Shown in pieces: positions 50,775-59,878 of a stretch of 64,000 bases of DNA. The translations under genes were made by a program, and so were the position numbers. The stretch is from Thioclava atlantica (GTDB lineage Bacteria > Pseudomonadota > Alphaproteobacteria > Rhodobacterales > Rhodobacteraceae). The notes below the pieces were generated by a model, which saw only the letters and a list, made by a program, of their open reading frames with translations, did not search any database and had not been told where the DNA came from. The first letter of the stretch is position 1. Each line of letters begins with the position of its first letter. Location: positions 62,001-126,000 of the forward strand of contig NZ_AQRC01000002.1 of NCBI RefSeq assembly GCF_000737065.1. The letters are read 5' to 3'.

Positions 50775-52574
50775 TCACATCGGCTCCGGCGCATCGGCCA
50801 CGAGATGCCCGTCTCCGAGATTTCGCAACGGCAGCCGCTGCGGCGCCTCGCCCACCGGGTAGACCGGGCTCGGGACCTCGCCGGCAAGCCGCGGCACGGG
50901 CGGACGGCGATGGGTCGGATCGGGCACCGGCACCGCGGCCATCAGGCGCTTGGTATAGGGGTGGCGCGGATTGCCGAAGATCTGCGCGCGAGTCCCCATC
51001 TCGACGATCTGCCCCATATACATCACCGCGACCCGGTCCGAGATATTCTCGACCACGGCCATGTCATGGCTGATGAACAGGTAGGCGATGCCGAATTCGC
51101 GCTTGAGCGCCGCCAGCAGATCGAGCACACGCGCCTGCACCGAGACATCGAGCGCCGAGACGCTTTCATCGGCGACGATCAGTTTCGGCTGGAGCGCGAG
51201 CGCGCGGGCGATGCAGATCCGCTGACGCTGCCCGCCCGAGAACTCGTGCGGGTAGCGGTCGAGCTGGTCGCGCGACAGGCCCACCCGCTCGAACAGCCCC
51301 GCGACACGTTCGCGCCGTTCCTCGGGCGTGCCGATAGCGTGGATCAAAAGCGGCTCGCCCACCAGTTCACCCACCCGCATCCGCGGGTCGAGCGCGGCCA
51401 TCGGATCTTGAAACACGATCTGAACATCGCGCCGCAATGACTTCATATCGCTGGATTTCATGCCGCCGAGGACATGGCCCGCAACCTCAATTCTGCCCTG
51501 GTGCGGGACGAGGCCGACCAGCGCCTTCGCGATCGTGGATTTGCCGCAGCCGCTTTCGCCCACGAGCGAAAACGTCTCGCCCGCCATGATGTCCAGGCTC
51601 ACATTCTCCACCGCATGGACGCGGTGGGTGACCTGCGACAGGATCCCGCCGCGAATGTCGAAACGCACCCGCACATCGCGCAGGCTCGCGACGGGGGCCG
51701 CATCGCCATCGCGCGCGGGCGCTCCGCTGCCATCGCCCATGCGCGGCACGGCGGCCAGCAGGTCGCGCGTGTAGCTTTCCTGCGGGGCCTCGAAGATCTG
51801 ACGCACCGGGCCCTGTTCGACCGCCCGGCCCTGTTTCATCACGATCACCCGCTCGGCCATCTCGGACACCACCCCCATGTCATGGGTGATCAGGATGATC
51901 GCGGTTCCCATCTCGCGCTGCAGATCGCGCAGCAGGTCGAGAACCTCGCGCTGCACCGTCACGTCGAGCGCGGTCGTGGGTTCATCCGCGATCAGCACGT
52001 CGGGGCGCAGCGCCAGCGCCATCGCGATCATCACCCGCTGGCGCATCCCGCCCGAAAGCTCGTGCGGGTATTGGCCCATCCGGCGTTCGGGCTCGGAAAT
52101 CCGAACCGCCTTCAACGCCTCGAGCGCGCGGGCGCGGGCCTCGCGCTTCGAGATCGGTTCATGCGCGCGGATCGCTTCGGCCAGTTGCAGCCCGATCGTG
52201 AGAACCGGGTTGAGCGAGGTCATCGGCTCCTGGAAGATCATCGCGATCCGGTTGCCGCGCACAGTTCGCATCCTGCTTTCAGAAAGGCTCGTAAGATCCT
52301 GATCATTCAGGAGTATCCTGCCTTCACTCACCCGCAAGGCTGGCGGCGGCAACAGCCCCATGATCGCCAGCGAGGTCAGCGATTTTCCCGAGCCGCTCTC
52401 GCCCGCGATGGCGATGGTTTCGCCGCGTGCGAGCGTGAAACTCAGATCGCTGACCAGCGGGCGTTCGCGCCCCTCGGCACGCACCGAAATCGTCAGCCCC
52501 TGAACCTGCAGGACCGGCGGGGCGGTGTCCGGGGCCGCGGCGGCCCCGGTTGTCATGTCTTTCACTTCGATCAT
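50775..52574 (-). CDS. Fused dipeptide-type ABC transporter ATPase (DppD-DppF fusion)
   Basis: The 599-aa protein contains two complete ATPase domains. The first has Walker A GESGSGKSL and signature LSGGMRQRV; the second has GESGCGKST and FSGGQRQRI. Each ends with an oligopeptide-type C-terminal extension (e.g. RHPYTKRLMAAVPVPDP). It powers the two permeases upstream in the operon. Its ATG overlaps the formamidase stop. The association with amiC/amiR and formamidase suggests amide rather than peptide import. Confidence 0.9.
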   Translation of the reverse strand: MIEVKDMTTGAAAAPDTAPPVLQVQGLTISVRAEGRERPLVSDLSFTLARGETIAIAGESGSGKSLTSLAIMGLLPPPALRVSEGRILLNDQDLTSLSESRMRTVRGNRIAMIFQEPMTSLNPVLTIGLQLAEAIRAHEPISKREARARALEALKAVRISEPERRMGQYPHELSGGMRQRVMIAMALALRPDVLIADEPTTALDVTVQREVLDLLRDLQREMGTAIILITHDMGVVSEMAERVIVMKQGRAVEQGPVRQIFEAPQESYTRDLLAAVPRMGDGSGAPARDGDAAPVASLRDVRVRFDIRGGILSQVTHRVHAVENVSLDIMAGETFSLVGESGCGKSTIAKALVGLVPHQGRIEVAGHVLGGMKSSDMKSLRRDVQIVFQDPMAALDPRMRVGELVGEPLLIHAIGTPEERRERVAGLFERVGLSRDQLDRYPHEFSGGQRQRICIARALALQPKLIVADESVSALDVSVQARVLDLLAALKREFGIAYLFISHDMAVVENISDRVAVMYMGQIVEMGTRAQIFGNPRHPYTKRLMAAVPVPDPTHRRPPVPRLAGEVPSPVYPVGEAPQRLPLRNLGDGHLVADAPEPM

Positions 52575-53530
52575 TCGAACACGTTTCTCGGGAAATAGAA
52601 GCTGACGACCCAGTTGGGCATGTCGACGATCTCGGAGATCCGCAGGTCGCCGCAGGTCGAGACCAGCATATAGGCATCGACCGCCGACATGCCGCGCTGC
52701 GCGCAGAGCAGGTCGATCATGCCCGATACCGCATCGCGCGCCGCCGTCATCAGGTCGGGGCCGATGCCGGTCGTGACCTCGTAGCCTGCGGTATCCAGGT
52801 GGCGGGTGACCGGGCCCGGCGTGGTGAAGCGCGGGAATTTCAGGCTCTCGCCCTTCACCAGATCGAAGCTGAGCACGCAGTTCATCGGGCTCTCGATCGC
52901 GGTGCCGCAGACCTCGCCATCGCCTTGCGCGGCATGGGTGTCGCCCACCGAGAACAGCGCCCCCTCGACCTCGACCGGCAGGTAGAGCGTGGTGCCCGCC
53001 GCCAGATCGCGGATGTCGAGATTGCCGCCCACCCGGCGCGGGGGCACGATCGAATGCAGGCCCGCCTCGGCAGGGGCGACGCCGATGGTGCCGCAAAACG
53101 GCTTGAGCGCGACCTTGCCCTCGGTGCCCCAGAGCGCGCGGTCGGGCGCGGCCGCGTCGTATTTCCAGATCGTCAGCGCAGGGTCCTCGAACTGGTCGGC
53201 GAGCAGCCCGAAACCGGGGATGTTCGCGGTCCAGCCCCAGGCCGAGCCTTCCTGCTCACGCGGGGCGAAGCTGTCGATCGTGACTTTCAGCACATCGCCG
53301 GGCTTGGCGCCCTCGACATAGATCGGCCCGGAGACCGGATTGATCTTGCCGAAATCGAGCGTCTTGACGTCTTCGACTGTCGAGGACGGGCCGAGCTGTC
53401 CGGCGGAACTGTCGTGACAGTGAAATTCGATGGTCGATCCGGGAGCCACCGTCTCGGCCGGGACAAGCGAATTGTCCCAGCCGAAATGGTGCTGTGCGCC
53501 GTGGATCGTGTAATCACAGGCTTTGCACAT
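52571..53530 (-). CDS. fmdA: Formamidase/acetamidase family amidohydrolase
   Basis: The 319-aa cytoplasmic enzyme belongs to the FmdA/AmdA family, which hydrolyses formamide or acetamide to ammonia and the acid. Conserved parts include VAPGSTIEFHCHDSSAGQL, the block GPIYVEGAKPGDVLKVTI, CGTIGVAPAEAG and VGDTHAAQGDGEVCGTAIE. It is unrelated to the nitrilase-type AmiE of Pseudomonas. It sits between binding-protein and ATPase genes in an operon headed by amiC-amiR, so it is probably the catabolic enzyme for the imported amide. Formate released from formamide could feed the fds formate dehydrogenase. Confidence 0.92.
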   Translation of the reverse strand: MCKACDYTIHGAQHHFGWDNSLVPAETVAPGSTIEFHCHDSSAGQLGPSSTVEDVKTLDFGKINPVSGPIYVEGAKPGDVLKVTIDSFAPREQEGSAWGWTANIPGFGLLADQFEDPALTIWKYDAAAPDRALWGTEGKVALKPFCGTIGVAPAEAGLHSIVPPRRVGGNLDIRDLAAGTTLYLPVEVEGALFSVGDTHAAQGDGEVCGTAIESPMNCVLSFDLVKGESLKFPRFTTPGPVTRHLDTAGYEVTTGIGPDLMTAARDAVSGMIDLLCAQRGMSAVDAYMLVSTCGDLRISEIVDMPNWVVSFYFPRNVFE

Positions 53531-53536
53531 GGTCGT

Positions 53537-55177
53537 TTACTCGGTCACATAGACATAGTCGTAATTGACGGGGATCGAGACCGGGTCGACATAGAGCGCA
53601 TCCGCCCCGCCCATCCGGGTCGATTTCATCGTGTAGCGGTTCTCGTTGAAGACCGGGACCCAGGGCGCGTCCTCCATCACCTTCATGTAGATATCGGACC
53701 ACATCTTGAGCCGCTCGTCGGTCTTCGCGGGATCGACGATGGAATCCGCTTCCGCCGCCATCGCGTCGAGATCCTTGTTGCAATACCACGACCAGTTCCA
53801 GCCGCCCTCGACCGCGCCGGCGCAGCCCAGGATCGGCCCGTAGAAGTTTGACGGATCGGGGAAATCCGCGATCCAGGCCATGCCGCCCGACCAGATCATC
53901 GGCGCGGTCTTGGGCGTTCCGCCCGCCTCGATCACGTTGGCCTGGGCCAGCGCCTTGATATCGGCCCTCACGCCGATCGACGAAAGATCCTGCTGGATCG
54001 CCTGCGCGATGCGCGGGTTCGGGTCGGTGTTCATCACGTAGAGCTCGGTCTCGAACCCGTCGGGATAACCCGCCTCGGCCAGCATCGCCTTGGCCTTCTC
54101 GGGATCGAAGGCGTAGCCCGCGTAATCCTTGGTGTAGCCCGGCATCGAGGGCGGCAGCGGCTGGGTCGCGGGGGTCGCGCGGCCGTTGATCATCTGCACG
54201 ATGCGATCCTTGTTGATCGCCATGTTGATCGCCTGACGGACCTCGACCTTGTCGAAGGGCGCCATCTCGACATTGAGGGTGATGTAGCCGGTATGCAGCT
54301 GGCCGCCCACGACGACATGGCTCGCCTCGTCGGGATTGCCCATCACCTCGTTGAATTTCGCGGGCGGAATGCCGTCGCCGGGCACGTCCACCTCACCCTT
54401 CTGCAGGCGCAACAGCGCCACGATCGGCTCCTGCCCGACTTCGAAGGTGATCTGGTCGAGATAGGGCACGCCGTCGCGCCAGTAATCGGCATTCTTGGTC
54501 AGCACGAGCTGCTGCCCGATCGTCCAGTCGGAAAGCTTGAACGCGCCGGTGCCCACCGGGTGCTTGCCGAAATCGGTGCCGTATTTCTCGACCTCTTCCT
54601 TCGGCACGACCGAGGAGAAGTTGAGCGCCATCACATGCAGGAAGGTCGCGTCGGGGCGCGAGAGCTCGATCTGGACGGTGTAGGGATCGACGACGGTGAC
54701 GCCCTCAAGGCTGGTGGCCGAGCCATCCGCCATCGCGTCATAGCCCTTGATCGAGCCGAAGAAGCCCGCGCCGGGCGATTGCGTGGCCGGGGTGGTCACC
54801 CGGTCGAGCGAGTATTTCACGTCCTCGGCGGTCATCTCGCGGCCATTGTGGAACTTCACCCCCTTGCGCAGGTGGAAGGTGAAGGTCTTGCCGTCATCCG
54901 AGATCTCGTAGCTCTCGGCCAGACCCGGGCGCAGTTCGGTCGTGCCGGGGACGTAATCCATCAGCCCGTCGAAGACCGATTTGATCATCGACCAGTTCTG
55001 CCAGTCATAGCCGATCGCGGGATCGAGCGTGGCGACATCGTCCTTGTAGGTGACGATGATATTGCCGCCCGGCTTGGCGTTGGGGTCGGGCTGGTAGTCC
55101 TGCGCGCCGGCCAGGCTGGCCAGGCTCAGCGAGACCGCCATCGCGCTGGTCGCGAGCATCGTTTTCATCAGGCTCAT
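53537..55177 (-). CDS. Dipeptide-type ABC substrate-binding protein (amide operon)
   Basis: The 546-aa family 5 binding protein has a signal peptide (MKTMLATSAMAVSLSLASLAGA) and the family core: GNIIVTYKDDVATLDPA, LRKGVKFHNGREMTAEDVKYSLDR and VRQAINMAINKDRIVQ. Such proteins bind oligopeptides, opines, nickel or glutathione. Here co-operonic formamidase and AmiC/AmiR point to an amide or small amino-compound ligand, which is inference. Confidence 0.9.
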   Translation of the reverse strand: MSLMKTMLATSAMAVSLSLASLAGAQDYQPDPNAKPGGNIIVTYKDDVATLDPAIGYDWQNWSMIKSVFDGLMDYVPGTTELRPGLAESYEISDDGKTFTFHLRKGVKFHNGREMTAEDVKYSLDRVTTPATQSPGAGFFGSIKGYDAMADGSATSLEGVTVVDPYTVQIELSRPDATFLHVMALNFSSVVPKEEVEKYGTDFGKHPVGTGAFKLSDWTIGQQLVLTKNADYWRDGVPYLDQITFEVGQEPIVALLRLQKGEVDVPGDGIPPAKFNEVMGNPDEASHVVVGGQLHTGYITLNVEMAPFDKVEVRQAINMAINKDRIVQMINGRATPATQPLPPSMPGYTKDYAGYAFDPEKAKAMLAEAGYPDGFETELYVMNTDPNPRIAQAIQQDLSSIGVRADIKALAQANVIEAGGTPKTAPMIWSGGMAWIADFPDPSNFYGPILGCAGAVEGGWNWSWYCNKDLDAMAAEADSIVDPAKTDERLKMWSDIYMKVMEDAPWVPVFNENRYTMKSTRMGGADALYVDPVSIPVNYDYVYVTE

Positions 55178-55246
55178 TTCACTCTCCGTCTGTTGGTTTT
55201 CCGGTTTTCGGGGTCTCCCCGGTTGGCCCGGGGTATCTGCTTGCGA

Positions 55247-56170
55247 TCAGCGCAGCTTGATGCGCGGGTCGATGAAAGGGGTGATCATGTCGGCCAGCAG
55301 GTTGCCCAGCACGATCGCGCAGGCCGAAACGAGCGTGACGCCCATGATGATCGGGATGTCGACGCGCTGGATCGCCTGCCAGGCGAGCTGGCCGATGCCG
55401 GGCCAGCCGAAGACGCTTTCGACCACCACGATCCCCGACATGAAGATGCCGATATCGATGCCGATCATCGCGATGATGGGCAGGATCGCGTTGGGCATGG
55501 CATGGAGCGCGAGCACGCGCATCCGCTTGAGCCCCTTGGCCCGCGCGGTGCGGATATAGTCCGAGCGCAGCACGTCGATCATCGACGAGCGCATCATCCG
55601 GCTATACCAGCCCGAGCCCATGATCCCGAGCGTGAGCGCGGGCAGCACCAGATGCGAGAAGCTGCCGTAACCGCCGATCGGGAACCAGCTCAGCTTGACC
55701 GCGAAGACGTAGAGCAGCAGCAGGCCGACCACGAATTGCGGCGCCGAGACCGCCACGAAGGAGGTGATCATCAAGGATTGGTCGAGCGCGCCCCCGCGCC
55801 GGATCGCGGCGATCACGCCAAGGCTGAGCCCGATCACCAGTTCCGCCACGATCGCGCCGAGCATCAGCAGCAGCGTCGCGGGCAGGCGCGCCGCGATCAA
55901 CGTCGCCACTTCGGTCTTCTGCAGGTAGCTGCGGCCCATATCGCCCTGCACTAGCCCGCCCAGATAGCGCGCATATTGCACCACGAAAGGCTGATCGAGC
56001 CCGAGCTGGTGGCGGATATTGGCGACCGTCTCGGCGGTGGCCGAGCGCCCCGCGATCTGGCGCACCGGATCGGCGGGCAGCACATAGAGCAGGAAGAAGG
56101 TGATGAAGGAGACGCCCAGCAGGATCAGCGCGGACTGGATCAGGCGGCGGGTCAGATAGGCCAGCATCAC
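55247..56170 (-). CDS. Dipeptide-type ABC permease (DppB-like)
   Basis: The 307-aa inner-membrane protein has about six spans, the DppB-type N-terminus (LIQSALILLGVSFITFFLLYVLPADPVRQIAG) and the coupling loop (YIRTARAKGLKRMRVLALHAMPNAILPI). It overlaps the second permease gene by 4 bases, so the two membrane subunits are co-translated. Confidence 0.92.
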   Translation of the reverse strand: MMLAYLTRRLIQSALILLGVSFITFFLLYVLPADPVRQIAGRSATAETVANIRHQLGLDQPFVVQYARYLGGLVQGDMGRSYLQKTEVATLIAARLPATLLLMLGAIVAELVIGLSLGVIAAIRRGGALDQSLMITSFVAVSAPQFVVGLLLLYVFAVKLSWFPIGGYGSFSHLVLPALTLGIMGSGWYSRMMRSSMIDVLRSDYIRTARAKGLKRMRVLALHAMPNAILPIIAMIGIDIGIFMSGIVVVESVFGWPGIGQLAWQAIQRVDIPIIMGVTLVSACAIVLGNLLADMITPFIDPRIKLR

Positions 56171-57054
56171 TCGCGCCCCCTCTGCGTCGGGTCAAGGACA
56201 TCGCGCAGCGCGTCACCGACAAGGTTGAAGGCCAAGGCAAGCAGCAGGATGGCTGCGCCGGGGATGAAGACCAGCCAGGGCGCCGCCTGGAAATAGGTCT
56301 GGTTCTCGAAGATGATGTTGCCCCAGCTGGGCGTGGGGGGCTGAACGCCCACGCCAAGATAGCTCAGCGTCGCTTCCAGCAGCACGGTCGTCGAGATCCC
56401 CAGCGTGCCCCAGACGATGATCATCGGCACCAGATGCGGCAGGATATGGCGAAACAGGATGCGCGCGGTCCCTGCCCCCAGCGTCTTTTCGGCGGCGACG
56501 AATTCCCGCTCGGCCAGCGCCGAGGTCTCGGTATAGACGACGCGCGCGGTCTGCACCCAGTTCACCAGCGCGATCACCATCGCGACGATCCACAGGGACG
56601 GCGTAAAGATCGCGGCAAGACAGATCGCCAGCAACAGCGCCGGGAAGGCCATCATAAGGTCGGTGAAGCGCATCAGCACCGCGCCGATCCAGCCGCGGAA
56701 ATAGCCCGCCGTCACCCCGATCAGCGTGCCGATGATCAACGCCAGACCGTTCGCCACGACACCAATGATCAGCGAGGTGCGAGCGCCGTAAAGGATGCGC
56801 GAGAACAGATCGCGGCCCAGAAGATCGGTGCCCAGCCAGAATTTCGCGTTCGGCCCCAGGGGCGAGCCCTCCAGCGTCAGCCCGTCGAACATCTGCTCTT
56901 GCGGCTGATAGGGCGCGATCCAGGGCGCGAAGATCGCCCCGATGGTCACGATGGCGATCACCGCGACGCCCAGCAGCGCCAGCTTGCGCCGCATCAGCCG
57001 GCGCAGCGCGCCTTGCGGGCGCACGGGCAGATCAGCCGAGGTCGCGTCGGTCAT
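56167..57054 (-). CDS. Dipeptide-type ABC permease (DppC-like)
   Basis: The 295-aa protein has a DppC-type N-terminal extension (LRRLMRRKLALLGVAVIAIVTIGAIFAPWIAPY) and the coupling loop EREFVAAEKTLGAGTARILFRHILPHLVP. AAGGAG six bases upstream supports the ATG at 57054 over one at 57075. Both starts lie inside the 3' end of amiR (stop at 57032), showing that regulator and transporter are one operon. Confidence 0.9.
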   Translation of the reverse strand: MTDATSADLPVRPQGALRRLMRRKLALLGVAVIAIVTIGAIFAPWIAPYQPQEQMFDGLTLEGSPLGPNAKFWLGTDLLGRDLFSRILYGARTSLIIGVVANGLALIIGTLIGVTAGYFRGWIGAVLMRFTDLMMAFPALLLAICLAAIFTPSLWIVAMVIALVNWVQTARVVYTETSALAEREFVAAEKTLGAGTARILFRHILPHLVPMIIVWGTLGISTTVLLEATLSYLGVGVQPPTPSWGNIIFENQTYFQAAPWLVFIPGAAILLLALAFNLVGDALRDVLDPTQRGRE

Positions 57055-57640
57055 TCCCGTCTCCTTGCTTGTCATGGCTCGACACGACGCGGCGCGCCGC
57101 GACCTCGAAACTCACCCGCCAGGCCATCGCCATCTGCCGCAGCTGGTCATAGGCCTCGGCCTCGCTCTTGCCGCGCGCGGCCAGCAGGGTGACGGCGCGC
57201 ACCACGGTCTGGCGCTCGTCGAGGCGGCGGCGCAGATCGGCGATCTCGGTCGAGAGCGACTGGCGCGCCTCGAAGGCCATGCGCGCGATCAGGAGCGCCG
57301 AATAGGCCCCGCCATCGCCCACGGGTTTGAGAAGCTGCGCATGCGCCCCGGCCTCGAGCGACCACTCGATCCGGCCCGGTGCCTCCGATCCGATCAGCGC
57401 GATCATCGGCATCGGGCCCTCGCCCGGCTTCCACGGGAATTGCGCGTCATAGCCCTGATCCGCATCGAAGAAGACGAAATCGCCCGAAAGCGCCTCGGCG
57501 GGAAGGTCCGGCCAGCAGGCCACCACCTCGAGCCCGATCGCGCGCAGCTGGCGTTCGAGCGCCTGCACCGTCGCATGGGGGCGGTGCAGCAGATAGGCGC
57601 GCGCGCCGCCCAGGTTCGGGATCCGGATCTTGCGCTTCAT
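57032..57640 (-). CDS. amiR: AmiR-like ANTAR-domain antiterminator
   Basis: The 202-aa protein has a degenerate receiver-like N-terminal domain (VFFDADQGYDAQF) without a clear phosphorylation pocket. A coiled coil and a C-terminal ANTAR RNA-binding domain follow (RRRLDERQTVVRAVTLLAARGKSEAEAYDQLRQMAMAWRVSFEVAARRVV). In Pseudomonas, AmiR prevents termination in the amidase leader RNA and is held inactive by AmiC until amide binds. Its ATG overlaps the amiC stop by 4 bases, the expected partnership. Confidence 0.92.
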   Translation of the reverse strand: MKRKIRIPNLGGARAYLLHRPHATVQALERQLRAIGLEVVACWPDLPAEALSGDFVFFDADQGYDAQFPWKPGEGPMPMIALIGSEAPGRIEWSLEAGAHAQLLKPVGDGGAYSALLIARMAFEARQSLSTEIADLRRRLDERQTVVRAVTLLAARGKSEAEAYDQLRQMAMAWRVSFEVAARRVVSSHDKQGDGNDRRDLG

Positions 57641-58740
57641 GACACCACCCTCAAGCTTGGCGCGCCCGGCACGACCGCGTCGCGGCCATGCGCGAGATAG
57701 GGATCGCCCGCGACCGGGCCGAGCCGTTCGCGCGGGACGAAGGCGCCGTTCTCGACCTGCGCGATCAGCACGGGCAGATCGGTGTGATGGGTCGAAGGGT
57801 CGATCCCCTCGGTGCCGCCCGGCGCATGGGCAAGCAGATCCGCAAGGCTCTCCGTCTCGGCCCCCGGATGCCCCGAGAGAAGCCGCGCCAGCCGATGCAC
57901 CGCGGAGAAGGCCGCCGCCTCATGCGAGGACCCGAAATTGCGCCCCGCATCGGGCCAACCGGTCGCGCCCCGGAAATAGGGCCCCGCCGCGATCAGCCCT
58001 TCGGCCGCGGCCGGATGGATCGCGGGCAGCTCGCATTCGGTGAGGTTGCACGACAGGATCGGGCAGGTCGCGGCGCGGAAATGCGCGTCTTCCTGACCCA
58101 GCCGGTGATAGGCTTCGAGGAAGGCATATTGCGACGGGCCGATCAGGTTGTTGAGGATGAAATCGGGCCGCGTCGCGCGGATCTCCTCGATCATCCGGTC
58201 GATTTCCAGCGCCCCGAGCGGCAGGTAGCGCTCGCCCAGAACCTCGCCCCCTGCCCCCAGGATCACGTCGCGCGCGAGCCGGTTCATCTCCCAGCCCCAG
58301 ATATAGTTCGACCCGGTCAGGTAGCCGCGCCGCCCCGCCTGCACGAAGGCCCAGCCCAGGAGCGGCAGCAGGTGCTGGTTCGGGCAGGCATGGGTATAGA
58401 CGACGTGATCGGAGGCCTCGAACCCTTCATAGGGCACCGCGTACCACAGCGTGCCGCCTGCCTTCTCGAGCGTCGGGATCACCTCCTTGCGGCTCCACGA
58501 GGTCACGCAGCCGATGACATGGCGCGCGGAACTTTCCCGCAGGATCTCTTCGCAAAGCGGGCCATAGGCGTCGGTATTGCCCTGCGGATCGCGCTCGATC
58601 GGCACGAAGCTCAGGCTCATCCCGGGATCGGCGTTGATCTCGGCAATCGCGCCGAGCACGCCGCTGCGGCAGGCCTCGGAGATCAGCGAATAGCTCCCCG
58701 AGCGGGAATAGAGCAATCCGAGTTCGATCCGTTCTTTCAT
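57637..58740 (-). CDS. amiC: AmiC-like amide sensor and negative regulator
   Basis: The 367-aa binding-protein-fold product has no signal peptide (starts MKERIELGLLYSRSGSYSLISEA) and is cytoplasmic, like Pseudomonas AmiC. It includes the conserved YGPLCEEILRESSARHVIGCVTSWSRKEVIPTLEK region and ending VENGAFVP. It should bind a short amide and release AmiR. As the first gene of the amide operon it is read together with transporter and formamidase, giving autogenous control. Confidence 0.92.
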   Translation of the reverse strand: MKERIELGLLYSRSGSYSLISEACRSGVLGAIAEINADPGMSLSFVPIERDPQGNTDAYGPLCEEILRESSARHVIGCVTSWSRKEVIPTLEKAGGTLWYAVPYEGFEASDHVVYTHACPNQHLLPLLGWAFVQAGRRGYLTGSNYIWGWEMNRLARDVILGAGGEVLGERYLPLGALEIDRMIEEIRATRPDFILNNLIGPSQYAFLEAYHRLGQEDAHFRAATCPILSCNLTECELPAIHPAAAEGLIAAGPYFRGATGWPDAGRNFGSSHEAAAFSAVHRLARLLSGHPGAETESLADLLAHAPGGTEGIDPSTHHTDLPVLIAQVENGAFVPRERLGPVAGDPYLAHGRDAVVPGAPSLRVVS

Positions 58741-59021
58741 GCGCAGCCGCCGTCCTGAGTTTTCCGAAACGAAAAACGCCCCGCTGACCGCACGCGAAAT
58801 TGCGAGGTTCAAGCGAGGCGCGAATGCCGTTCGGGATGTTCCGATGTAACGCAACGGTGACATCGCTCGCGGCCCGGAAACAAGACCTAAAAATGCATCA
58901 AAGCGCGAAAACGGGAAATTAAAGCGAATTCACCGGCGGTTTTGCCTAATTTTTGTGCTTACCGTTCGGTTTCGCTCGCCTATTGCGCGAAATTGACCTG
59001 ACCCGCCGGACTTCCGGGGGC
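58741..59021 (-). promoter_or_regulatory. Leader and promoter region of the amide operon, terminator-like element
   Basis: This 281-base region precedes amiC and holds no gene. The best structural signal is a 6-bp stem, CCTCGC/GCGGGG (58807-58802 with 58784-58779), with a 17-base loop. It is followed on the minus strand by TTTTT (58776-58772), 32 bases before the amiC ATG. It may be a weak terminator controlled by AmiR. Bases 58885-58965 are AT-rich and are the likely promoter. No hexaloop tandem hairpins typical of ANTAR targets could be assigned. Confidence 0.35.
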
Positions 59022-59741
59022 TCAGACGCCGCGTGTCGCGCGCGATCTCACCCGCCGCACCTCCGGGATCGCGATCGCGAGAAGCGCGACCCCGGCCAGG
59101 ATATAGGCGCCCGGCCCGATCAGTGCATAGACAAGAACGCCCAGAACCCCGCCCCCGATGAAGGCGATCAGGGTCGCCCCATGCAGCCAGAAGCGCGACA
59201 GCACGACGGATCGCGTGTCGGTATCGCGCGCGCCACCCAGAAGCACCGCCAGTTCGATCCCGATATCGGTGGCGATGCCGGAAAGATGGGTCGTGCGGAC
59301 CCGCGCATCCGAGATCCGCGTCGTCGCCGCGTTCTGGAGCCCCATGCAGAAGCTCAGCCCCGCCAGGATCATCGGCCCGCGCTGCGTCTCCGGCAGCGCG
59401 ATATCGACAAGGGCCAGCGCGCAGATCAGCACCGCCTCGAGCACGATACTATAGGCGAAGATGCTGCGGATGCGCCGCTTCTGGCCAAGCTCGATCAGCA
59501 GCGCGGAGACGAAGGCCCCGCCGATGAAGGCCGCGACCAGCCCCGCCGCGAAGAGCACGAGCGAGATCTGCCAGGCCGCGAGATGCTCGGCCAGCACCGA
59601 GACATTCCCCGTCATGTTCGCCGAGAAGAACCCCATCGCGCGAAACCCAGCCGCGTTCACCGCGCCCGCGATGGAGGAGAGCAGCACCGCCAGCCGAAGG
59701 TCGATCGCCGCGCTGCGATCCTTGCCCGAATGTATCAGCAT
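59022..59741 (-). CDS. DUF1275 (YoaK) family membrane protein
   Basis: The 239-aa protein has about six membrane spans and the family pattern: AGAVNAAGFRAMGFFSANMTGNVSVLAEHL near residue 25 and GLQNAATTRISDARVRTTHLSGIATDIG near residue 135. DUF1275 proteins are widespread inner-membrane proteins of unknown function. It is an isolated gene between the amide and aldehyde dehydrogenase operons. Confidence 0.9.
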   Translation of the reverse strand: MLIHSGKDRSAAIDLRLAVLLSSIAGAVNAAGFRAMGFFSANMTGNVSVLAEHLAAWQISLVLFAAGLVAAFIGGAFVSALLIELGQKRRIRSIFAYSIVLEAVLICALALVDIALPETQRGPMILAGLSFCMGLQNAATTRISDARVRTTHLSGIATDIGIELAVLLGGARDTDTRSVVLSRFWLHGATLIAFIGGGVLGVLVYALIGPGAYILAGVALLAIAIPEVRRVRSRATRGV

Positions 59742-59878
59742 CTGCCTGCCGCGTGAGGTTCGAGGGGGTGGCGCGGCGCGAAGGCGCCGCCGAAGCTGGT
59801 GAAAACCTCGGCGACGTCATTCCTTTTGTCAATGATGACCGCACATTGGCCTGCAAGACGACAACAGGCCGGGCGCGG

